Positions 31,663 through 45,462 are shown, counted from the stretch's first letter. The stretch is DNA of 64,000 nt from Jaltomata sinuosa (GCA_003996215.1 QJPP01003097.1:62001-126000); one strand, 5' to 3'. Notes: a model not told the origin generated them from the sequence alone. Translations and numbers: made by a program.

Positions 31663-34600
31663 ATGAAATTCTTTATTTGGAATATCATGTCAATGAAAAC
31701 TCAGAAGGCTTTTCAAAGAGTCCAAATGCTTAACAAACATCATAAGTTTGTTTTCATTGCTCTTTTGGAGCCTTTTCAAAGTTCAAGACATATCAACAAA
31801 TATAAGAAGAGGCTGGGAATGTCATTTGCAAAAGCTAACTGCAATGGCATGATTTGGGTGTTTGTTAACAATGATGTAGATGTGGAAGTCATCATGGATA
31901 CTTCACAACAAGTCATATTGAATCTACAATTACAAAACATAGACAAGAACTTCTATGCTAAGTAGTGTATGTAAAGTATGAACCAGTATTGAGACTATCA
32001 CTATGGGAATATCTGTATAAACTATCAAATGATACGAGTGCACCATGGCAAATAGGAGGAGATTTTAATGTGGTTCTAAACTAAGTAGATAAGATAGGGG
32101 GTCTCCCTGTCCTAACAGAGGATGCTGAGAACTTTGCAAAATGGATTGGATCTTGTGATCTAACATGAATCAATTTTAGAGGGAAACCCTTTCACATAGT
32201 GGAATGGGAGAGCCAAAAGTGATTGTATTTTTGAGAGATTGGATAGGATCCTGGTGAATGAGAAAATGCACTCATGGTTCAGTTTCATGGAGATAGAACA
32301 TATGTTTAGGACAGGATCAGACCACGCACCATTGCTCCTCACTTGTAAAGATATGCCTACTCAATTCAATAGACCATTTAAATTTCTCAATTTTTGAAAA
32401 GAATTTAAATATGTTGTATCGGAAAATGGCATGCTGCTTATACATCTAATGATTTCTTTGAGTTCAAAGAAAAGCTGAGGAATGTGAAAACTGCCTTGAC
32501 AAGTTGGAGAAAAGAGACTTTTGGTGATATATTCAAGCAACTAACTATCAGGGAAGACATAGTTAAAGTGGAAGAACAACTACTTGTAGAAAATCCATCC
32601 CTAGAGAATAGAATGATCTTACAAAAAGCCCAGGCAGAGTTTAAGAAGTATCTTCTTTTTGAAGAAGAATTCTAGAAGCAAAAAGTTGATTATGACTTGT
32701 TCAAAGAAGGGGACAAGAATACTAAGTTCTTTATAGCTTGGATAAAGAGAGAAGAAAAAGACTACACCTAAGAAGAATTTATAATGATAATGGTGAATGG
32801 GTTGAAGAATCTTCTCATATTGCTTTTGAAGTTATTAAGTTCTACAGTAAATAGTTTACACAAGAGAGGGATGCCACTGATTTCTCTCTATTAAGGCACA
32901 TCCCTAAGATCTTAACAATAGAAGACAATAATGCTTTATGTTGTAGCCCTACGTTGGAGGAATTTAAAAGTGTTGTTTTCAATGAGTGGTGATAGTGCAA
33001 GTGGTCCTGATAGAATAACAGGGAAGTTTTATCTAGTATGTTGGAATATTGTTGGCAAGGACATCAAAGAACAGTGGAGGCCATTTTTGCAGGAGACACA
33101 TTACCCAAATCAATCACTCTCACTAATTTGGTTATGCTCTCTAAAAAGAATGAGAAAAATCTTACTCTAATTTGAGACCAATTAGTTTGAATAATTTCAT
33201 TAACAAGGTGATTTATAAAGTGGTTCATCATGACATGTTAGAATCAATTCTCCCTAAGTTGATTTCAACCAAATCAGGATTTGTGAAGGCAAGGAATATT
33301 ATTGAAAATGTCCTATTAACATAGGAGATAGTAACTGATATTAGACTCAGGGGTAAACCAGCCAATGTTGTGATCAAACTTGACATGACAAAGGCATATG
33401 ATAGGGTTCCTACTTTTTCCTCATGAAAGTGCTAAGAAAGATGGGATTCTCAAATGAATTTGCAGACATGGTGTGGAGACTCATTATTAACAATTGATAC
33501 TCTGTACTAATTAATGGGAAGGCTCATGAGTTCTTCCATTCCATCAGGGGTGTCAAGCAAGGGGATCCTTTATCCCCTGTTTTATTTATCCTAGGGGCAG
33601 AAGTACTATTAAGAGCCCTTAATTCTTTATTTGATGAAGGCTTGTATGTGGGATATGTGATGCCTAAGTGGTCTGCAAATTTGAATTATCTAGCTTATGT
33701 TGATGATACTATTATTTTTGCATTTGTTCAATGGGAGTCTCTAAGAATGATTATGAAAACACTCTAGGATTATGAGACTCAATCTGGATAGCTGATCAAC
33801 AAAGACCAAAAGTGCCTATTACATATTTCCAAAAACGGCTAATAAACTCAAAAGAATGGTGGAGCAACAGTCTGGAATGACTAAGGGACAATTCCTTTTT
33901 ACATATTTGGGTTGCCCAATCACCCTTGCTAGGAAAAGAAAAGTATACTACTCATATTTGATTAAAAGAGTAAAAGACAAGCTTCAGGCCTGGAAGGGAA
34001 AGATGCTCTCCTATAGAGATAAAGTTGTATTAATCACTATACCTATTCATATCTTATCAACAATAGTACCTCCTAAAATATGTCCTTAAAGAACTGCATA
34101 AGATATTTGGTAAATTCTTTTGGAATACTAAAGAGGAGGGGAGAAGGAACACTGGGTAGCTTGGGAAATAATGTGTTTACCTAAAGATTAGGGAGGTTTA
34201 GGCTTCAAATCTATGTTTGATATATCAAAAGTAATGCAGGCTAAGTTGTGGTGGAAATTCATAATGGAGAGGTCATTATGGACTAACTACATGTGAAATA
34301 AATACTGCAAAAAACATATTTCTATAGTAGTCCAATGGAAATGTGGATCATAGGTTTGGAAAATGATGTTAGAGAATAGAGATTCACTGGAATATCAGAT
34401 TTGGTGGGAACCTAGAGGGGGTTAATCTAGTATTTGGTATGATAAATGGTCTAAACTGGGAACCTTGTATAAAATGTCATAAGACGAAGGTCATATTATC
34501 CCAGCTGTTGAAGATATTGAAGAGATCATGAATTAAGGGAAATGGAACTATCACAAAATGCAGGATCTTCTGCCCAACAACATTGTTGATCATGTCAGAC

Positions 34601-34735
34601 AACACATGGATTATTTTGTCCAAACTGATCAAGTGGACAAACCATGGTGGTTTTTGACAAGCATTAGAGAGTTTAAAGTGAAGAGTGCCTGGGAATTGCT
34701 GAGGGTTAGTGATAAGTTGGTACTCTACCAACTTA
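31663..34735 (+). pseudogene. LINE ORF2 (endonuclease-RT), heavily broken
   Basis: Endonuclease start MKFFIWNIMSMKTQKAFQRV at 31663, GGDFNVVLN near 32057, and a SDHAPLLLTC piece near 32318 in another frame. RT motifs: LRPISLNNFINKVIYKV (about 33172), KLDMTKAYDRVP (about 33378), GVKQGDPLSPVLF-like bases near 33552, and YVDDTIIFAF at about 33696 (YVDD where FADD is usual in L1). The post-RT region includes TYLGCPI (about 33900) and KLQAWKGKMLSYRDKVVLI. More than a dozen stops or shifts. Confidence 0.85.
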
Positions 34736-35261
34736 TTGAGCCTTTATTCAAGAATTATTACTATGCTTTAATAAGATTTAGAGGTACTTATTGCCTTTAT
34801 TGATGCAAATGCAGGTACTCATGGTCACAAGTAGAAAACAAGGATATGGACCCAAAAGAGAGCAAAAGGAGTTGAAGTGTGAAGGTGATCAAAAGAGAAG
34901 AAAAATCTGCCAAGAGTGCAGCCGCCATGCGACATGCACAATGGCTGGTGCGGTTCGTACCTCCCTTCGCATGACACTCGAAATCAAAACAAGTCACTGG
35001 TCTGCTGGAATAGAGTCGTGTAATGCACACAATGCATGGTGTGATCTCACATCATGCTGCACATCGCATTGCACGTCTCTGAAAGGGCATTTTTGTTAAT
35101 TTTTATGTGATGATTTGGGAACCTTCTAAAATCCAATTTGGACATTGTACTCGGTAGTTCTGAATAGTTTTGAATAGTTTTTCCATAGAGAGAGGTTCCC
35201 AAGGAAGATAGAGAGTACTTTCTATTTTCTCATCTTCTACCTTGTGAATCCACCATTATTG
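34736..35261 (+). repeat. unassigned, possibly LTR leader fragment
   Basis: Contains CATGCGACATGCACAATGG, a GGGCATTTTTGTTAATTTTT stretch and a GAGAGAGGTTCCCAAGG run, resembling R-U5 regions of Solanaceae gypsy LTRs. No second copy is visible here, so the assignment is a guess from composition and memory. Confidence 0.3.
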
Positions 35262-35562
35262 TACAAATATTATTTCATAGACACCACAAATTATTCCCGA
35301 TGCTGCAACTATCATTTATGGAGTTCTATGACTCTGATTCTCATCTCAAAACTTCCTACAGGATCCTACAATAGTTGGCTATCCAAAATAGACACCAAAC
35401 TACCACATGACATCTCATGAAATACAAATCACCTCTAAGGCACACAAAACTATATTTTAGTTTGAGCTCACCCTAGCATGAGATTTTCAATTCTCACCTA
35501 GGAACTTTTCTAGCCGGGTACTTATACCTTAATTTAGAGTAACGACGGAATATATTATTACA
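35262..35562 (-). repeat. 3' LTR fragment of family C
   Basis: The first about 300 bp of the LTR (minus strand from TGTAATAATATATTCCGTCG at 35562). Matches the 5' LTR start (47962 to about 47670) through the GGATCCTA(C/T)GA-type and TTCATAGA blocks. About 1.9 kb expected to follow is missing. The sequence just upstream (35563-35578) reads AATTGGTATCTAG on the minus strand. Confidence 0.82.
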
Positions 35563-37662
35563 CTAGATACCAATTAAACAATTATTCATCCCTGAATGAA
35601 AATCGATAAGAAAATAGGAGGGAACCAAAGATTGCCTGAATTGGTGAACAAGTGAGGATACTTGTTCTGTATGTCTATCTCAGTTCCCCTAGTGGCCTCC
35701 TCAACAGGATGGTTCTTCCATTGGACCTTTACAAATGCAATTTACTTGGTTCTGAACTTTCAAATATCTCGATAAAGAATAGTAACAAACTCTTTTTCAT
35801 AAGAGAAGTTCTCATCCAACAGGGTTGAATCCTAGCGAATGATGTAATTACCATCTCCGTGGTATTTCTTAAGCATCGACACATGGAATACCAGATGAAC
35901 CCTTGACAGACTAGGTGGTAAAGCCAATCAATAAGCCATTGGGCCCACCTTTTGAAGAATCTCAAAGGGTCCAATATTTCAGACTTAGCTTGCCTCGCTT
36001 TACAAAATACATACACCCTTCATGGGTGAGACTTTGAGCAAAACTTACTCACCTTCCGCAAAGTGCATGTCTCTAACCTTTCTGTCTGCATACTTTTTCT
36101 GCCAGCTTTGAACCGCTAAAAGTTTCCCTTGGATAAACTTCACCCTTTCCATGGAGTCCCTTACCAAGTCTGTACCCAAAATATTCACCTCAGATGAATC
36201 AAACCAACCAATGGGAGATCTACACATCCTCCCGTACAAAGCTTCAAATGAGTCCATATCTATGCTGGAGTGGTAACAATTATTGTAAGAAAACTCTGCC
36301 AGAGCTAGATACTAATCCTAATGACCCCCAAAGTCCATCACATATGCACGAATCATGTCCTCTAACACCTGAATCATATGCTCAAACTGCCCGTCAGTCT
36401 GAGGGTGAAAGGTTGTACTCATGTCCCATCTTATCCCTAACTCTTCGTGCAACTTCTGCTAGAAATTAGAGGTGAATTGGTTGCCCCAATCAGAAATAAT
36501 GGAGATAGGCACCCCATGTAATTGAACAATCTCATTCAGATAGATCGTGGCTAGCTTGGCTACATTATAAGTCACCTTCACAGGGATAAAGTGTGTAGAT
36601 TTTGTCAACCTGTCAACAATGACCCAAATCAAATCGTACTTACCCAAAGTCTTGGGAAGGACAACCACGAAATCCATGGCTATTCATTTCTCTTTCCACT
36701 CATGAATGAGAATTCTCTAAAGTGTAACGCCAGGTTGATGATGCTCATATTTTACTTGCTGATAATTTTGGCACTTAGCCATAAAGTCCACTAGATCCTT
36801 CTTCATTCTGCCCATCAGTAATGTTGTTTTAGGTCTCGGTACATCTTGGTCACACCCGAATGTATGGAATACTTTAAACTGTGAGCCTCTGCCAAAATAG
36901 CGGGAATCAACTCCTAAACACAGGGTACACAAACCCTTTGATCCTTAAGACACCTTCATAATCATTGATGGCCTCCTTGGCCTTATTTTGCAATACCTAG
37001 TCACGATCCTGCTCAATTTTTCATCATCAAACTTCTTGCCTTTGATTTGCTCGAGGAAAGAGGACCTCGCCTCTACACATGCTAGTAAGCCACCTCTTTC
37101 AGAAACTTCCAACCTTATAAAGCTGTTAGCTAGAGCCTGAATATCCCTAGCCAAATCCTAGCAACGTTCAGGTAAGCCAAGCTACCCATGCTTTCAGTCT
37201 TCCTGCTCAGCGCATCAGCCACCATATTAGCATTACCCGGATGGTACAAGATAGTGATATCATAATCTTTGAAAAGTTCTATCCACCTCCGGTGCCTCAA
37301 GTTCAAGTCTTTCTGAGTGAAGACATGCTGCAAGTTATGTTGGTTCGTGAGCACTTCACATTAAGCTCCATACAAATAGTGCCTCCAAATCTTGAGGGCA
37401 AATTAAGTCATGAGTAGGGTAATTCCTTCTAATGCACTTTGAGTTGTCTCAAAGCATAAGAAATGATATCCCATTCCTGCATCAACACAACACCTAAACC
37501 AGACCGTGAGGTATCACAATAAACAATAAAGTCTTTACCTTCAACCAACAAGGCAAGGATGGGAGTCGTGGTCAATAAAGTCTTGATCTTTTGGAAGATC
37601 TCCTCACACTCCTTTAACCAAAAAAATGGTATATCTTTCTGGGTTAGGAGAGTCAGGTGAGT

Positions 37663-39219
37663 AGCAAACAACAACAACAACAACATACCCAGTGTATTCC
37701 CACAAAGTGGGGCCTGGGGAGGGTAGAGTGTACGCAGTCCATATTACTACTTCAGAATTGAGGTAGAGATGCTGTTTCTGATAGACCCTCAGCTCAAAAT
37801 AAAAGAAGTCTAGAAAAGGGAAATAATATAAGAACAAGAAATAATAGGTAGTAAAACAACAGATAAGTAACAGAAATAAGACTACCACAAATAATACTAC
37901 AATCCATCTACCGGAACACCAAACCTAACCAAAACCCCAAGAACCAGATACTACACACGTAGCACACCTACCTACCAGCAAGGACGTACCCCTACCTACT
38001 AACTTTCTACCCTAATCCACGTTCTCCACACCTTCCTATCTAAGGTCATGTCCTCACTAAGCTGTAACTGCGTCATGTCACGCGTAATCACCTCCCCCCC
38101 AATACTTCTTCGGTCTACCTCTACCTCATCTGAATCCATCTAGAGCTAACCTCTCACACCTATGCATAGGGGCCTCTGTGCCCCTCCTCATCACATGGCC
38201 TAACCGTCTCAGTCTCATTTCTCGCATCTTATCTTCCACCAAAGAGACCCCCACCTTGTCTCAAATAACCTCAATCCTAACTTTATCTCTCCTAGTAAAC
38301 TCACACATCCAGTGCAACATCCTCATTTTAGCCACCTTCAGTTTCTGTATGTGAGAGTTCTTGACAGGCCAACACTCCACCCCATACAATATAGCCAGTC
38401 TAACCGCCACTTTATAGAACTTACCCTTCAGTTTAGGGGGTACCTTCTTATCGCACAAGACTCCAGATGCAAGCCGCCTTTTCATCCATCCTGCACCAAT
38501 ACGGTGGGTAACATCCTCGTTGATCTCACCATTCCCATGGATAATAGACCCAAGATACTTGAAGCTACCTCTCTTCTGGATGACCTGAGAATCAAGCCTC
38601 ACTACTACGTCCGTCTTAGGTGTCGCCTCACTGAACTTGCACTCTAAGTATTCAGTCTTGGTTCTGCTCAACCTAAACCCTTTGGACTTCAGGGTGTTTC
38701 TCCAAACCTCCAACTCAGCTTTAACTCCTTCATGAGTCTCGTCAATCAAAACTACGTCATCTGCAAATAACATACACCATGGCACCTCACCTTGAATTTG
38801 CCGCATCAAACCACCCATCACCATGGCAAATAATAAAGGGCTAAGGGACGATCTCTGGTGCAACCCCATCAACACGAGAAATTGCTCTGAGTCTCCTCCC
38901 ATAGTTTTGACACGAGAAAAAGGGCTAATGTACGCCACCAGGTCATCTCTAGCCTCCAAACACCTCCATAGAACCTCTATGGGAACTTTGTTGTAAGCCT
39001 TTTCTAGGTCAATGAACACCATGTGCAAATCTTTCTTCCTCTCTCTATACTGCTCCACCAGTTTTCTCACAAGATGAATAGCTTTAATAGTTGAGCATCC
39101 TGGCATGAATCTGAACTGATTCTCCGAAATAGTCACGATCCTCCTTAATCTCAACTCCACCACCCTTTCCCAAACCTTCATAGTGTGACTCAACAACTTA
39201 AAACCCCTATAGTTATTGT
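37663..39219 (-). mobile_element. RTE-clade LINE (Solanaceae RTE), 5'-truncated
   Basis: Lies between the RT and RNase H regions of family C. The 3' end, at the left, is a (GTT)n tail (complement of ACAACAACAACAAC at 37666-37683) preceded by the CCCTCCCCAGGCCCCACTTT-type tail domain shared with TS SINEs. The 5' end (near 39219, NYRGFK) is truncated inside the RT. No clean target duplication was found. Confidence 0.9.
38261..39196 (-). pseudogene. RTE LINE reverse transcriptase, C-terminal part, open frame of 311 codons
   Basis: Uninterrupted frame with ENQFRFMPGCSTIKAIHLVR, VFIDLEKAYNKVP and the active site MLFADDVVLI, then GSFKYLGSIIHGNGEI and MRMLHWMCEFTRRDK near the C-terminus. This is the RTE/BovB-type RT. 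The RT core from the template-contact motif onward is present, but the endonuclease and the RT amino end are lost, so the copy is dead on arrival. Its long open frame suggests a more recent insertion than the host gypsy element. Confidence 0.88.
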
Positions 39220-42200
39220 TATGGATTCAAAATCCTTAACGAACTTGTGGTAGTAGCTAGCCAATCCCATAAAACTTCAGAATTTTATCACCGAAGTAGG
39301 TCTAGCCTAATTCTTAACTGCTTCTATTTTTTGTAGGTCTACCATCACCCTATTTTTCGAAACCACATGTCCCAAGAAGGACACGGAAGATAACTACAAC
39401 TCACACTTTGAAAACTGTGAATAAAATTCCTTCTCTTTCAGCAGTCCCACCACAATTCTAAGATGATCCTTATGCTCCTTATCATCCTTAGAGTACACCA
39501 AAATATCATCAATGAAGACTATAACAAAGAAGTCAAGATAGGGCTTGAATACATCATTCGTCAAGCCCATGAAAGCAGCTGGGGCATTGGTCAACTCGAA
39601 CAACATCACCAGAAACTCATAGTGCCCGTATCGGGTGCAAAATGTAGTCTTAGGAATATCTGAAGTTTAGATTTTTAGCTGATGGTAACCAGACCTTAAG
39701 TCAATCTTAGAGAACACTGAAGCCCATTGTAATTGATCGAATATGTCATCAATGTGAGGGATAGGGTACTTGTTACGGATAGTAACCTTATTCAGCTGTC
39801 TATAATCTATACACATGCGCAGACTGCCATCTTTCTTTTTAACAAAAGCACTAGATCACCCCACAAGAAGGCAATCAGATGGATGAAACCCATACTCAAT
39901 AGCTCTTGCAACTGAACCTTAAGCTCTCTCAATTTAGACGGTGCCATCCTATAGGGAAAAATAGATATAGGATGAGTGTTTGACTGTAAGTCAATGCAGA
40001 AATCAATATCCCGGTCAGATGGCATGCCAGGGAGATCTGCAGGAAACACCTTCTGGAACTCACACACTATTAGAATAACTCAATAGATGGGACCTCTGAA
40101 CTGGAGTCCCAAAGATGAGCTATAAAGGCTAAACATCCCCTCCATATAAGACTTTGAGCACGAAGAAAGGACACAAATTTCATTGGAGCCGAACTATAGT
40201 TACCCTCCAACTCTAATCTATCCAACCCAGGCATAGCCATAGCCACTGTCTTAGCCTGACAGTCCAAAATAACATGATTCAGAGACAACCAACTCATTCC
40301 CAAGATGACATCAAAGTCTACCATGTCAGTAATAACTAAGTTAGCTAAGGTCTCTCACCTTACGAATATGATAGGACAAGCCCGGAAGACCCTATCCACC
40401 ACCATAAAATCCCCTACTGGAGAAGATACAATCACTGGAAAGTCAAGGGATTCACACAATATATCAAAACTCTCAACAAAACCAGTCGACACATAAGAAA
40501 AGGTAGACCCAGGGTCAAACAAAACTGAAGACATATGATCACAGACAAGAATAGTATCTTTGATCACTACGTCTGAAGCCTCTACCTCTGGCCTACCCGA
40601 GAAAGCATAAAAGTGATTCTTTTCTCTTGCCTATGCACCGCCCTTATTGGGCTGATTACCTTCTCTATCACCACCCTGGTTGGCTGGGCACCACCCCTAC
40701 CTATAGTGTGACCACCCACCCACCCTGCGAACAATCTTTATCATAACCAATACCTCTACCACCTAGAATAAAAGTTCTAGGAGCCTGTTGGTGAGATTCC
40801 TGTCGAAGCTGAGGATAGTTCTTCCTCAAGTGACAAACCTCACCACACTCAAAGCAGGTGCAGTCAAAATTAGGTTATTGTTCTAAAGCTGACCGAGCAA
40901 TATACCCACGAAAGTTTGATATAGGCTGACTGGTCATTGATGGACCCCCAGCAGAAACTGGTGCTGATGAATGAATAGGGCATGCAGGGTATCCCCACGA
41001 ACCCTAACCCTTTGAAAACTAACAACTATAATTACCTCCAAATCGAGGATTCTTTTAAGCCATCCTTTTCTTACTCTCTTGATTTACCCTCTCAATATTA
41101 TTTACGAATTTAATTTCCTGTAATGACTTACCCGAAGATGCTACTTATAAAGAAGCAATTTAAAAACTTGTATTCAGACCTTTCATAAAGCGGCGAATTT
41201 GCTCTTCCTCTGTATTAATCAGCTGAGATGAATAACGAGCTAAGGCATAGAAATAGGTCTCATAAGCAACCACAGAAGAATTACCTTGCTCAATATTTGC
41301 AAACTCATCTTTCTTCCTGTCCCTCAAGGTTCGGTGAATATACCTCTCTAGAAGACCTGATAGAAGTGACTCCAAGTCACAGAAAGTGCTCCAGTAGGAC
41401 TGCACTCCACGAATACCCTCCACCACATCTTGGAATCCCTTTGAAACTGAAATCACACAAAATCTACACCATGCCTCTTCACAATGCCCATCCTATGCAG
41501 CCTCTCGTGACAGTCTATGATGAACTCATAGGCATCCTCAGATTCCAATCCATGAAACACAGGAGGCCTCAATTTTACAAGCTTGCAAATAAGCTTATAT
41601 TCACCACTTGTCATCACAAGGCCTATCACTGGTCGCAGAAAAATTCATTTCTCACAAGCAACGTTTAACTATGGTGCCACAGCTGCAGCATACTAGGACA
41701 CCAACTGATAGAAAATAGGAACCATAGGAGTAGATGCATCCCCTGCTAATCCACTAAGAAAGCTCAGACCCTACTGGATTACCTCAGATGACAATGGGAC
41801 CAGTACTACACCTCTCTGAACTAGGTGCGGGCCTATCCCCTGACTGTATCTATCACCTTATTATGCTCAAATCAAACCTCTTCCTCTACTACCACCTTAG
41901 GAATATTCTTTGCAGAGAAGAAGATGCTGACCTTTCACGAGCTAGGGCTGTAGCTCGAGCTTCACCCCTAATGGGCGCACCTCCTCTCCTGCCTCTGCCT
42001 CTACCTCAAACTTTGTCCCTACAATGAACCGCAGACTCAATAACTGGCTCAAGATCTATTGCTTTATATTCAGACGAACATATCCTCACCATCTGCGAGA
42101 AAAAAAGCAAAAAGGTTAGATACTAATTTGGATCGCCAGATACTAATTGAAATCAAGTTATAGCACGAGGAATAAAAGAAGTGGAGATTTCCTAAAGTGG

Positions 42201-42309
42201 AGATTTCCTAAAGTCTTATAGCCTCCTGCAGAGAAGTACAAACATTTTTGTACTATTCTGCAAGACTCTACTTGACTCATTCTGGTACGACGAGATCAAC
42301 AAACCCGGG

Positions 42310-42321
42310 GTTCTGATACCA
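42310..42321 (-). other. primer binding site, tRNA-iMet type (family C)
   Basis: TGGTATCAGAAC on the minus strand, 11 of 12 matching the standard site, four bases beyond the LTR end TTTTGACA. Confidence 0.85.
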
Positions 42322-43195
42322 ACTTTGTCAAAACCCAGATGAGCTGTGATTGGCCCCCTCACTAACCCTCTGGTGGGAGAACCAAACAACCCAAACCCAA
42401 CTCTTGAACTTAACCATTTCAAAAGAATATAGATAAACATTCCACTTAAGTCATAAATGAATCAATATTTATATAATAATAAAAGAATGTGCGGAAAATA
42501 GTCAACTAAACATATCCCTAAAAACTGAAAGTTATCGTCCGGAACTCTAAACCAAAATAGTCTAAGAATCCGATAACCACTAAAAGCAATAAGATAAGAG
42601 TATTCCATTGTCCGAAAGAAGGACAACAACTCATGGAGGATCCATGATAGCCTGAGAAGTAGTGCTCACCCGTGGATCTGTAGTCGGTCTCTCTACTCTA
42701 GCTGAGGTCGCGTCTCAGCCTTTAGAACATGGTTTGCACTCAACAGAAGAAAAGCAAAGGGTAGTATCAGTACAACATACTATGTACTGGTAGGTATCAT
42801 AGTCTGACCCAATAATATAACATGTAGTGCTGTACGCAGGATTTTTCATAAGCGGTGTAGCCTTAAAGAAGTAAATAATAGAGCATATAATGATGATATT
42901 ATATTAAAAAATAGCACATTTTGTTACATTACACTTCAACCTATCATACTCAATAAACCATTGAGGATTAGAACGTATGACACAATGACCATAAAAAATA
43001 TATTTTGAAAAAAAAAGTGATTCGAGGTTGAAATGTACCTTTTTGAAGATATGATGTTACTATTAAAGATATGATGTTACTATTGAAGAATATTATAGAA
43101 CAATATTGAGTGTAAAAATACAACTCTTTATATTTTTTTCTTCTCATTTAATTGATGCATATAAGTAGTTTTTATATAGTCCTACAGGCTACAAC

Positions 43196-45462
43196 TGTCA
43201 CGCCCCAAATCTGGGTAGGCGCGACTAGCACCAGGTGCCAGACTTGATCGAGCGAACCAATAGAAATCGAACCAAACGACATTGGCGGACTGTTAAGGCC
43301 AAGACAAAAGAAAATAAAATGCAACAATAAGCAAACTCAAATATAATAAAAGTCTAATACAAGGCCGACCAAGCCGCGATCGACTACCAGACCCACAACA
43401 GATGTCTACAAGCCTCTAAGATGAAAAACTGCTAATCACGAGTTAGGACAGAGCTGCGACATACCCATTACCAATACAAAACCAAGGAATACTCTAGACT
43501 CACAACTCCGAAAAGAATGGAGCATACTAACCATCAGCTGAACTCAACCACACGCAACGAGGACCACTGTCTACCTGATAACCTACAAGCATGAAAGTAG
43601 CCCCCCCAAGAAATAGGGACGTCAGTATGAAGGAACGTACTGAATATGTAAGGCAACAGAATAACAGAAACAACATAATCCAAAACTAAAACGACAATAT
43701 GAAGAAAGTCAAAATAGGAACAATACCAATATTCCAGTCACAATCTGCACAGACACTGCATCAGCCCAACACTACCTTACCTTCCCCTACTCCAGGCCCC
43801 ACAACAGTTACAACCTCAACCACATATCACCTCTGAAACTCAAGATACATCTAACCAGAACAATCATAACATATGAATGCAACACGATATGAATAACACA
43901 ATACAAAGGCTCAACCTGCGGAACAAACTCACACCTTATGGGAGAGCATAGGCTCAACCTGCAGAATAAACTCATGCCTTACGGGAGAGCAATACACAAG
44001 GGAGGCCATGCGAAAAAATACTCACGCCTTACAAGTACTTATAATACCATGGGCTCGACCATGCGAAAAGGTCTCACGCCTTATAGGTCCTCACAGAGCC
44101 ACGGGCTCAACCATGCGAATAAGTCTCACGCCTTACAGATTTTTGTGAGTCCTATAGGCAATCACAATCATAAAATACAATAAAAAATAATGAAATATGC
44201 AACACACAATATAATACAAGTTTTTAAGACAGCCCCAAGTACCCAAGAACTACCGTACCACCTCCACATCACAAGCACAATACCACAATTAACCTGACAA
44301 GCACCATAATCTAATAACCACAATCATATATACACCGCCTCTTACTTTCAACTTAACACTAAGCCGACATCACTGGATATGAATTTCTAACAACAATAAT
44401 ACTAACAATGATTTAGAGACATCAAACAATGGACTCTTTGATAGCACGCTAGGCACGAAGATTTCAAATTGTAAAGAATCATGCCAAAAAAAAGAATAAC
44501 CTTAGCATACCTACGATCCGAACTTGAATAACTTGACGTAGATAATGAATTTTCTTTTGGTCATCAAATGTAGAGTTGAAAGTATTTCCCCAAAATAAAT
44601 TCTCCTTCAACATATATATGCAAATTTATAGAGCGTGCCATGAAGCTTGTGAAGAATTGTCTTCAGATGATGAAAAAATGTGATATATGTAACTATATGA
44701 TACTGGCGGTGGAAAGACAAAACACTACGTGTCCATATGCTGCACCTAATTAATGCCCATAGACAACTTTCAAGTATTTATATATACATGTTGTAATAAT
44801 AGGGTAGCATCTTATACTTGTTGGGAAAAGAAAAACATTAAGAAACTTGCACTTAAATAAAGAACACAACACAAATTTAAAAAGCATTTAGCATGGTGAT
44901 GGTTTAAATCTATTTAAAGTAATTAATATACATCTACATCTATATATTACATATAATGATTAAAGGGGATATAGGTGGCAGCATTCAATTATTCATTCAC
45001 TAGTTGTCCACCCCCTTCACCTCCACGTGGAGGGGAGGTGGAAACACCAAAAATGTTTCTATCTCATTATATGAGTATTCGGGTATTGCGCAAGTTCATG
45101 ATAAAATATATATAAATTTTAAATATATCATAATTAATAGAAAAATATTTTTAAATAAAACGTACCTCATATAATAGCAATTTTTCAAAATAACTAGCTT
45201 ACTATCTCCGTTAAAATATTAATAAATTATAAAAATATTACAAAATAAATACATACACAAATATATTATAATTGAATAAAAATTTTCATAAATATTTAAG
45301 ACATTTTAAGAAGGCAATAAAAATATATAGTAACTTTTTACCAAATTCTAATCTTAAATCAAATATTTTCGAATACACGTGATGTTAATAAAATTTTCAA
45401 ATTTAGGCTCGTCAGCCTTTGATGCGGAACCAAGAACAACATTAAACACCTGGGGTGTTACA
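43196..45462 (-). mobile_element. solo LTR, family D, 2,267 bp
   Basis: Minus orientation, from TGTAACACCCCAGGTG (complement of 45462 down) to GGGGCGTGACA (complement ending at 43196). Perfect duplication ACAAC at 43191-43195 and 45463-45467. No internal region, so a solo LTR. It carries a tandem array at 43905-44150. The undamaged termini and duplication suggest it is among the younger insertions. Confidence 0.9.
43905..44150. repeat. tandem array in the family D LTR
   Basis: About five units of 45-60 bp around GGCTC(A/G)ACC(A/T)GCG and CTCACGCCTTA(C/T)A. Confidence 0.8.

Larger units (their letters stand above)
28073..34735 (+). mobile_element. L1-type LINE, plus strand, split by a solo LTR
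   Basis: A CT-rich start (28100-28125), ORF1 (28144 to about 31290), a short inter-ORF region, and ORF2 (31663 to about 34735). A solo LTR with its duplication (28645-30859) splits ORF1. Removing it makes the flanks join within the DUF4283-type protein. Stops and shifts are frequent throughout, so the insertion is old. No clear poly(A) tail or target duplication was seen at 34735, so the 3' end is approximate. Confidence 0.82.
35563..42092 (-). pseudogene. family C gag-pol, broken, with RTE insertion
   Basis: Gag starts MVRICSSEYK at 42092, with the capsid-like domain at 41456-41160 (RDRKKDEFANIEQG). The zinc knuckle CFECGEVCHLRKNY (about 40860) has lost its last Cys. Protease: LFDPGSTFSYVS (40567-40355) and FDVILGMSWLS. 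RT: PYRMAPSKLRELK, then FIDDILVYS (39609-39394). The RTE follows, and then RNase H with YCDTSRSGLGVVL (37686-37429) and HPGNANMVADALSRK. Integrase: zinc-binding remnant with CQNY for CxxC, then all three catalytic positions, MDFVVVLP, ISDWGNQFTS and TDGQFEHMIQVLE (36677-36340). Chromodomain-like sequence in frames near 35700-36016. Stops occur in nearly every domain. Confidence 0.9.
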
